Translations under genes and position numbers: made by a program
DNA from: Fomitopsis serialis
Taxonomy: Eukaryota > Basidiomycota > Agaricomycetes > Polyporales > Fomitopsidaceae
Direction: 5' to 3'
Length of the DNA stretch: 64,000 bases
Assembly: GCF_022376445.1 (NCBI RefSeq)
Contig: NW_025954962.1
Location: 1,612,001 to 1,676,000, forward strand
The notes under the pieces: model-generated
The model's database searches: none
Seen by the model: only the letters and a program-made list of their open reading frames with translations
What the model was told of the DNA's origin: nothing
Shown: positions 55,898 to 64,000 of the stretch, piece after piece
Layout: every line of letters begins with the position of its first letter
Position numbering within the stretch: position 1 is the stretch's first letter

Positions 55898-58655
55898 ATG
55901 ACTCTCAAAGACGATTATGTGATGACCATTGACTCCGACACGGAGGATGCCCCCCTACCATCGTCAAGCAAGACAGCGAAGTCGGCGCCGACCGGGGAAG
56001 ATGCTCAACTCAATCCCGACTTCGTATTTGATCTCACTGGGGATCCCTACGATGAATTTGTGAACGGCTCCGTGGATGTCGATGACCTTGTTAAGAGTGG
56101 CTCTAAGCCTGTATGTATACAACATATCTCGTCGTAGCGCGTCTGTTCACGTTGAACACAGAGGCCTATTTCAGTCGACGATATAATAGAGCGACGCAAG
56201 CTAAAGAAGTCGCAGACAACAAAGAGGAAGCGGGATGCCCTTCCGGAGGACGAGGAGGAAGATGATACATCAATAAGCGAGGGCGACTCGGGAGGAAGCG
56301 ACGGAGAAAGCGGGGAGGAGGAGAATGAATTCGCTGGGTTAGAGGGCAGTGAAGACGAAGAAGATCCATTGGCAACATCGGACGAGGATGGCGAATCTGG
56401 CATTGAGGACGGGGAGAATGACGAGGAAGACGATGACGTCTCGTTGTCATCGAACAGCGACTCTGATGAAGAGACTCAAGCAGAGAAGGAACGGAAGGCA
56501 GCTTTCTTTGCTCCAGACAGCGAAAAGGTTGCCACGGACGAGCACTCGTCTTTCCTCTCGATGAATCTCTCCCGTCCTATCATTAAGTCCATTACTGCGC
56601 TCGGTTTCCATAAACCAACGCCTATTCAAGCTGCTACTATTCCAGTCGCTCTGCTAGGGAAGGACGTCGTCGGCAACGCCGTCACTGGGTCCGGAAAGAC
56701 AGCGGCGTTCATCATCCCAATGCTTGAGCGACTCATGTATCGAGACCGCGGAAAGAACGCGGCTGCAACGAGATGTCTCGTCCTTGTACCGACGCGCGAA
56801 CTTGGAGTGCAGTGTCTTGAGGTTGGCAGAAAGTTAGCGGCTCATACCGACATTCGTTTCAGCCTGATCGTCGGTGCGTCTTAGTCGTCTTTGTCGATCG
56901 TCTGTGCATGCTGACTTTTGTATACAGGTGGGCTCTCTCTCAAAACTCAAGAAGCTGAATTGCGGACGAGACCCGATGTCGTCATCGCTACACCTGGCCG
57001 TCTCATCGACCACTTGCGCAACTCGCCAACATTCACGCTCGATGCGCTGGACATCCTGGTGCTCGACGAAGCTGATAGAATGCTTTCGGACGGATTCGCA
57101 GACGAGCTCACGGAAATCATCAAGTCTTGCGCGACCTCACGGCAGACCATGCTGTTTTCGGCGACAATGACAGACTCCGTGGATGAACTCGTCCGCATGT
57201 CGCTGAACAAGCCTGTCCGTCTATTCGTCGATCCGAAGCGCAGTACGGCGCGTGGCTTGGTACAGGAGTTCGTCCGTGTGCGTGCCGGCAAGGAAGCAGA
57301 GCGGTCAGCGCTGCTTGTTGCTTTGTGCAAGCGCACGTTCAAGTCTAGGACCATCATATTCCTCCGGAGCAAGAAGCTGGCGCATCAGATGCGCATTGTG
57401 TTTAGCCTGCTCGACATGAAGTCCGAAGAGTTGCACGGCGACCTCAGCCAAGAACAGGTAAAGTGCATTGTTGCTCGGCATGCGAGCATTGCTGACACTG
57501 CCCCCAGCGTCTCAGGGCGCTGCAACAATTTAGAGACGGAGCGGTGGACTATCTGATGGCTACCGACTTAGCCTCGCGAGGTCTAGATATCAAGGGTACC
57601 GAGACTATCATCAATTACGATATGCCATCACAGCTGGCCCAGTACCTTCATCGTGTTGGACGTACAGCCCGAGCTGGAAGGAAGGGGAGGTAAGTTGAGC
57701 CCAATCTAGCAATTGTGATTACTGCTGACCGAGCTGATTCTAGGTCGGTCACATTGGTCGGGGAGTCTGATCGCAAGTTGCTGAAGGCGGCCATCAAGCA
57801 TGCCGGGGCCGAAGACTCCGTCCGACATCGACAGGTACCCGCCGAAGCCATCTCCAAATGGGCGGCGAAGCTCGATGCTCTCAAGAAGGAAATCGCGGAG
57901 ATCCTCTCGGAGGAGAAGGAGGAGAAGCAGGTCTGTGTGTCGTTGAAGTCGATGATCCGGATCAGGCTGACTCCGTGTAGCTTCGCCAAGCCGAAATGGA
58001 ACTCAAAAAGGGACAGAACATGATCGAGCACGAAGAGGAGATTTACTCGAGACCGGCTAGGACATGGTTCCAGTCGGGCAAAGACAAATCGAAGGCACAA
58101 GGTCGGTGACATATTCTGACCGGCGGGCGCATGATACTGACAGGTCATTCACAGCCTTGAGTAAGGAACAGTACGAGACTGGTACTTCTGGTACTTCTGG
58201 TGCCCCAAAAAAGGGAAAAGAAAAGAAAACAGCTGATGACAAGGTACGTAAAGAGCTTTAGCTCCAGTGCGCCCGCTGATCATTATCGCCATCGCCTGAC
58301 AGCCCAAGCGAGACAAGTATGCAGGTCTCTCCCGACGTGACAAGCGTCGCAAGATGGCAATGGAGGAAGACGATGCCGGCGGTGAGAGCGGCGCCATCCG
58401 TGCTGCGGTGCGCTCCGCAAAGAAGGCAGCCCAGCCCGCAAAGATCGGGGAGCCCGAGCGGCGGCCGGCGGCGATCAGCAAGAAGAGGGAGAAAAATAAG
58501 GAGCGGAAATTAAGGGGAAGGCGGCCGCGCGCATTGGTGGTGCCTTCGACAAGGACTTAGGGCAGAGAAGGGCGAAGGAAGGCGTCAGGGCGAAGAAAGG
58601 GGACGTTATTGGTGGGATGGGGAAGAAGAAAGGAGGCAAGAGGAAAGCCAAGTAG
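55898..58655 (+). CDS. DRS1: DEAD-box RNA helicase Drs1
   Basis: Nucleolar DEAD-box helicase for 60S subunit assembly. The start ATG at 55898 ([20 protein letters not shown]). The acidic N-terminus spans 56170-56480. Helicase motifs: Q motif [20 protein letters not shown], motif [12 protein letters not shown], Ia PTRELGVQ, Ib [32 protein letters not shown], then [69 protein letters not shown]. The C-terminal part has [20 protein letters not shown]. Near 58506-58515 one base seems missing; after it the conserved end [20 protein letters not shown] and [14 protein letters not shown] runs to TAG 58653-58655. Six or seven introns. Confidence 0.92.
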
Positions 58656-59054
58656 ATACCGGATCAGCTTTGGGTTGTCCCTGCATGCACTTACGATGGA
58701 GTCCGTTCATTGGGGGTAGGTTGATCGCCCATACGTGCGGACAAACGCTCGCTGTCGATGCGTTCGCGGATGCAATTCTCGGTGTGCCGCCTCCATCGTG
58801 ACATCTGGCTGTGACTTGGAGTGACGAATTGACGTGACGCGACGCGTCTCGGTGGCGCTCGTTTGGGGACCGCCGCCGCTCGCGAGTCGCGACCAACCGT
58901 CGCCCACCACGGCGAGTGGCCTGTAACGACACTCGACGCCCTGTATCTCTAACAATGCTCTCCTGCTGATTCATTTGAACTAACTGTAGTCTCTACCATT
59001 CTGCAAGCCGTTATATCCTTCCAGACACCTTTGTATCCCTAGTCCGCCATCGAA
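58656..59054. other. Intergenic, APC4 promoter
   Basis: 399 bases. It holds an MCB-type ACGCGT within GTGACGCGACGCGTCTC at about 58835-58850; nothing else. Confidence 0.45.
58842..58847 (+). promoter_or_regulatory. MCB-like ACGCGT box
   Basis: ACGCGT 208 bases upstream of the APC4 ATG, preceded by a GACGC repeat. ACGCGT is the MluI cell-cycle box bound by MBF. Confidence 0.3.
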
Positions 59055-62000
59055 ATGCAGGCCAACCCTTTCCTGTCTATCGCCGTGGTCCAGCTCCCTT
59101 CGCATGCGCGTATACTGCCATCATCATGGTGTCCAGACAAAGATCTTTTAGTAGTGGTGACGCAGCCTCGTGGCAAGGACAGGTTGAGCCTCTACAAAAT
59201 GCAAGGCACGAAGGTGTGGGAGGTAGATCTTGACAGCGATGGTACTGCGAGCAGCGAGGAAGTGGTTGACATCGCATGGAGTCCAGACTGTGAGTAAGCC
59301 TGCTAGATCTCTGCGGGCATACTGGCCAATACATAGGCTATCGCAGGTCAGACGGTCGCAGTTGCCCACAAGCCTCCTCGAGTGACTTTACATTCAATAC
59401 AGGACGGACACCAGGAACGTTCGATACCTATCTCGTTGGAGCTATCTGCGGTCGGGACAACTAAAGCTTCTAACCTCTCCGGGATATGGTGGTTCATGCA
59501 AGAGAAGAAGGAAAGTCAAAGCGACATTCCTGACATCTTCAAGAGGGGCTTCGACATTGTCAGTACCGCCGTACTTGCCGCTGTCGGTTCTATCTGAGGC
59601 GGCGCAGACAGGTTCCGCGCACTCCATATTGAGAGGCCAGCCACTGCTCGACCCTTTACTCGACGACTCACAACCACTCACGTAGGTACTGTTACCGAGT
59701 CGAAGAACACAATGTCACTCACGGTTCATCAGTGCCACAGACCTGTTTGCTTTCAAGCAAAAGCCGGCGCGCGGCGTCGGGTCGACTCAACCGCCAGTTA
59801 TCTCGTCCTGGCCAACATTACCTGCCGACCTACTCGCAGCCTCAATACAGTCGGCTAAACTCGGGGGCCAGCGTCCGCGGCCCGGCGAGGACCTTGACGA
59901 AGTAGATCTAACGAACATGGACAGTGTCTTGGCGGTCTCTGACGACGCCGGGAACTTACACTGCTTCCTGGACGGAAGCTACCCACTGGGAATTGTCGCG
60001 GTTGGGCCAGACATCGTCTCGATGTCCCTGTCCAAGGACAATGATCTATTCTTCGCACATCCGCAATTCACCGAGCCGAAGGTTACCGCACTACGGCCGT
60101 TCATCATACAGCTTCCCCACCTGCAGCGGAGGGCACTGCGAGACGTCGCCAGAGTGTCATCATCCGTTCGCGAGCTAGTCTGGTACACCATGCGAGTGGT
60201 GAAAGACATGCGCGCGGCGTGGTTCGGTGGAGAGAATCAGAGTGGGGCGCGTGAGCTTGGGCCCAAATGGATTCGGGCGCTAGAGGCACGAATGAAGGAA
60301 GAGTTCGGCCGTGGGTGCATTCCAAATTGCGGTGCCTTCGTCGGACTAACTTTGCGGATGCACCAGAGGAAGAGCCATATGCTATGCTGGATTTGACCAA
60401 CCTTCTCGCTACTGGTCGGGCGACGGAAGCTCTGGCCGATTACCTGGGTAGTGGTGAACAAATGAGTGAAAGAGTACCGTTACTTTCAAGGTTGTCGGCA
60501 TTGCTCTCGCCCTGACATTGCACCGGCAGGGTATGCAAAAATGGGAACAGTCAATGATCGAATCACTGGTCATGCTGCGCGACTACTCTGAGAAGCGAGT
60601 GGCACCTGCGTGCCAACGGCTACATTTACTTTTGGAGGAGGCCTACGGCTGGTCGCTTCTGTGAGTGCCTTCTTTCCCGAGACAGAACAGCGCATGACCC
60701 CTCCCAGCCCACAGTACCAACTATGCGGGATAAGCACGGCGCAAGTGAACGCCTGCATGGATCTAGCAGGCCGGGCTGTGCTCCTGGCCGGATGGCTCGC
60801 TGCCACCGCGCGTAGAGAATTAGTCCGCTTCACAGAATTCATGTTCTGGCTTCGACACGGTGTGTAATGCGTTCAGCCAAGGCCGACGAGAAATTGATGT
60901 GCTTGCAGAGACGACTCGCCTAAACACGGCGGGTGATAGTCACAGTCATCCACCCGCTCCGAGGCACGACATCCTAGAGGTGAACGACTACCTGATGTCT
61001 GGCCTAGTGGTCAGTCCGATCGACCGATGGTTCATGGGCCCGGTGCCCCAATTCTCTCCGCACGACCTGGGTGTTCCAGGCGATTGGTCGGATTTGAAGT
61101 CCACCGCGCTGAGAGCGCGAAGAGTGCTCCGGGAACCTCGACTATCCGCCTGGCAATATGTGAGTGCTTGCCAACCGACGTCGTGGCCCGATGCTCACGC
61201 CGCTGGCGCATGTCCGAACAGAACATCAAACAAAGGGACCTGTCGCACTTGGACCGGAATTTGGATTCATTGGTCCAGGAGTTGGCAGCACGCTCTCATC
61301 GGATATTCCTCGAAGCCGCCAATGCTACTGCGCGCTCGGCAGTGCTGCTCTCGAGCGCGAGCCCCGCCCAATTGCAGGACACGACGTTGCTGCATGCTGT
61401 GGAATCAAATCCACCAGTGCTGATACGGGAGCGGACCGTGTTAAAGCCGGGCCAGGTAAGAGCTGAAACGTTTCCTGCGTTGTCACAGGCTAAGCGACGC
61501 TGCAGGCCGCCAAATACACGCAGTTCACGTTGATACAGCTGCCCCGGGTTGCAGATCTGAATCGCTCCTACGGTAGGTCCAGTGTCTTCTCGATAAGAGA
61601 TCGAGCTCATCTCGGTTGTATCGGGCGGGCTGTAGTATGCATTGCTCGGTTACATCACGGAACCGAAGGCATGCTGCGTCCACTGAAGGTGGAGGTCGCC
61701 GTCATGGAGTGCTGTATCCCAATCAACGACGCAAGCGAGACGAAGATACCCTTCGACCTGCTGGACGCGGAGTTTTTCGACGACAGCGTCTTCATTATCG
61801 TGTACCGTGAAGCCGGTGAGTCCGCTCGAGCCCAACGCCCACGAAGTTTCGGTGTGGTCGCAACTCATGATTGCACCCAGGTTTCGCTTCCATTGCGACG
61901 GTCGGTTACGGAGATTTGGTTTACACGGCGATTGAATTGGAGAGCTACCTGACCGATTTTGCGCGAGAGTCTCTGGCGCTGGAGGTGCTCAACCGATTGG

Positions 62001-62302
62001 AACGCGAGCAGGTATGTGCGATGTCCGCACACTCCGACGCGGGCGGGTGGGCTCACTGTGTCTGTGACTTTTCATTCTAGCTAAGTTCAGAGGCCGCGCC
62101 ACTGATTCAGACGCGCCGCCTGGCCGGGTGCAGAGAGGGCAAGGTGACGCTGGCGGTGAACGGGCGGACTGGGCGCCGAGTGGCGTGCGTGCTGGACGGC
62201 GCTGGCCCGGCGGTGGAGATCCTGGACATCGAAGGGGAGGAGGAGGATACGGAGGTGGAGGAGATGTCGACTGTGGAGACTGAGACGGGCGCAGAAGGGT
62301 GA
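59055..62302 (+). CDS. APC4: Anaphase-promoting complex subunit Apc4
   Basis: Platform subunit of the APC/C ubiquitin ligase. The start ATG at 59055 (M QANPFLSIAVVQLPSHARI). The N-terminal WD40-like domain includes WCPDKDLLVVVTQPRGKDRL, VVDIAWSPD and QTVAVAHKPPRVTLHSIQDG. The middle shows DLTNMDSVLAVSDDAGNLHC and LPHLQRRALRDVARVSSSVR (Apc4 long domain), then ATEALADYLGSGEQMSERGM, WEQSMIESLVMLRDYSEKRV and FTEFMFWLRHEIDVLAETTR, the last joined by a 31-nt intron (60860-60890). The C-terminal part has LIQLPRVADLNRSYG, EFFDDSVFIIVYREAG, SIATVGYGDLVYT and an acidic tail ending at TGA 62300-62302. About ten introns, all in phase. Confidence 0.82.
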
Positions 62303-62723
62303 TGCGGGGCACGATGGGGATGCATGTAGATAGGCGGCGGGGGCAGAATAGAGTGATGGACTGGGATATGCCCTGAGGCACCGCGCACGGCGGGGAACAG
62401 AGGTGGATGGACGAAAGCGGCAGGCGCAGGACGCGTGGGGCGCACGGGGCTGCCGGGGGTGGGCGAGCCGGGGGGTGGGCCCGTCCTGCGGATTCGGGCG
62501 TCGGCACCCGGCCCTGTTTCGAAAAATGCGGTTTAGGCTCGCTGATGGGAAGAGGATGAAGAAAGATCAGCTATGGAAATTGGCGTGACTTTCCGCGGAA
62601 AATAGAACGCGTTACCGGGACGAGGACGAGCGAGGACCCTTTCCGCGTGTCCTCCGCCGCCAGTCGGCCATGTCATTTTATATCCCGCTCTGACTCAACC
62701 GTTGGTCAATCATCACGCTCCTG
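62303..62723. other. Intergenic, bZIP promoter
   Basis: 421 GC-rich bases between APC4 stop and bZIP ATG. No gene seen; tttatatcc at 62676 is a weak TATA candidate about 45 bases upstream of the ATG. Confidence 0.4.
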
Positions 62724-64000
62724 ATGCCCCCGAGTCCTTCTCCTCCAAACAGGGCCAGCCCCGACGACCACGTCTCTCGCGTCTCCGAGGCTGCCCTCAG
62801 GAAGAAGAAGAACGCAGACGCACAGGCCGCCTTTCGTGCCCGCCGCGCAAACTACATCGCCACCCTTGAGCAGACAGGTTCGGCCGTGCTCGTTCTGTCC
62901 CGCCCACATGCGTATTCATCGCTCTTCCTTGACCCCTAGTCACCAATCTCGAGACCGTCGTCCTCCAGCTCCAGGACTCGTGCAAGGACGCAAAGTCCCA
63001 GAATGACGCCCTCCAGCGGGAGGTAGAGCGGTGGAAGCAGGCCACTCGACAGGCAGAGCGGACGGCGAGGAAGCTGTGGCAGGCGCAGCAGAGGAGCAGC
63101 GGGATGATCGCGAACGGCCAGTCGCACGAATACAGCTCTCTCCACCAGCCATCGGCCGTCGGCGCGCCGTCCATGTCTACCGGGCTCATCGCGCACTACG
63201 GCGACAACACCATGCGATACGCGTCGGGTGGCGATCAGTCGGTGTCGCTCGGAGGGGCCTTCCAGCATGCCGGGATGGCGCAGGACGTGCAGCAACGCTC
63301 GCCGACGGCCTACGCGAACGCCGTCGCCGCCGATGATGGCCGTTCTCAACATATGGATTCCCAGCGGATGCATCGATACGACCAATACTATGCCATGTCC
63401 AACGGGGCCGGCCACGACGGGACGTGGGCGCACAACGGCGGGCAGGCGAGCGTGTCGCCGAGTGACGTCTTGGACAGCGGAAGCTCTTCACATTCACCCA
63501 GCTACGTCGAATCGCCCACGCTCACATCTCCAGAGCTGGGGTACCCGCAATACAGCATGGACGAGAAGACCGACATCCTCGACTCGCCCTCCTACGTCTT
63601 CAACGCCGACAGCCGATCGATCTCTCCCGCCGTCTCGACCCCCACGTCCTCCTCATCTGCCTCATCCGTCGCCACTACGCCCTTTCAGTTCACATTTCAG
63701 AGCGAACCGATGATGCAGGATCGCTCCGAATTCGGCTATCGTCGCGCAGGCCCTGGTCCCCAGCTGACGCTGCATGGTGGAACAGCCGACATTACCGTGG
63801 CACCTCCGCGGCGTGATGGTTCGCGATACGGAGTGGCACCTCGCCTCACGAACCCTCTCACCGACCGCCCTATCACACAGGCCCTCGCAGCCTATTCACG
63901 CTCAGAAAACGGATCAGGAGGCAGAGACCGCGACAGCGACAACGAATCGACGTCATACGGCTACTCCAGATCACGCCAACGAAGCGAAGCCCCCTCCGCC
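62724..64000 (+). CDS. bZIP transcription factor, 3' truncated
   Basis: Nuclear bZIP transcription factor. The start ATG at 62724 (MPPSPSPPNRASPDDHVSRV). The basic region is RKKKNADAQAAFRARRANYI, a fungal AP-1-like signature. One intron (about 62877-62939) splits basic region and zipper; VTNLETVVLQLQDSCKDAKS and NDALQREVERWKQ provide the heptads. Downstream it is Ser/Pro/Gln-rich and disordered (FQFTFQSEPMMQDRSEFGYR). The frame is still open at the window edge, so the 3' end is missing. The divergence from classic Pap1 is considerable; I cannot say which regulon it controls. Confidence 0.85.

Overview
This looks like nuclear DNA of a filamentous basidiomycete, probably an Agaricomycete. Genes are densely packed on both strands, most carry several introns of about 50-60 nt with GT...AG ends and CTAAC-like branch points, coding sequence is GC-rich, and the gene set is typical of fungi (Spp1/CFP1, Mpp10, Sec9, Drs1, Apc4, RPS3, RPL15, a GPI-type GH16 enzyme, an SRA-YDG protein). 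I cannot name the species from sequence alone. No virus, CRISPR array or rRNA was seen.

Layout. 0-11.6 kb: the 3' end of a MEMO1-family gene, a histidine-phosphatase gene, a Stm1/HABP4-like RGG protein, a long PHD-finger COMPASS subunit (Spp1/CFP1), LSM1 and NDUFA5 sharing a 184-bp divergent promoter, an intron-containing tRNA-Ser(UGA), and mitochondrial L32. 12.1-15.4 kb: a 3-ketoacyl-CoA thiolase gene split by a 1.6-kb insertion. 15.9-25.1 kb: RPS3, a SUR7-like membrane protein, MPP10, the t-SNARE SEC9, an SRA-YDG methyl-DNA reader. 25.4-30.3 kb: a CCCH zinc-finger protein, a conserved unknown, a GPI-type Ser/Thr-rich surface protein. 30.8-38.6 kb: MYG1 nuclease, SurE phosphatase, GH16 glucanase, a proline-rich repeat protein. 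40-46.6 kb: RPL15, a MYND-finger protein, an MFSD1-like transporter, a class-3 lipase. 46.6-49.6 kb: a nearly 3-kb stretch without a confident gene, holding a tRNA-like relic and intron-punctuated gene debris. 49.6-64 kb: a four-TM protein, a GTPase-like/RasGEF fusion, DRS1, APC4, and the 5' part of a bZIP factor running off the end.

Two themes stand out. (1) The thiolase insertion is bounded by TA on both sides and by an 8-bp inverted repeat; removing it rejoins the thiolase reading frame exactly. It carries a gene-like unit of unknown function and a fold-back structure at its right end, so it may be an undescribed non-autonomous, gene-carrying TA-target element. (2) At least nine places in otherwise well-conserved genes need exactly one extra base to stay in frame, mostly in runs of G or C. 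This points to systematic deletions in the underlying assembly and should be settled before any of these genes is called a pseudogene.

Most genes are housekeeping and unrelated in pathway, as is normal for fungal chromosomes. Several serve ribosome production (MPP10, DRS1, RPS3, RPL15, L32). A pair of ATCWGATAA sites upstream of the transporter suggests control by an iron- or nitrogen-type GATA factor.
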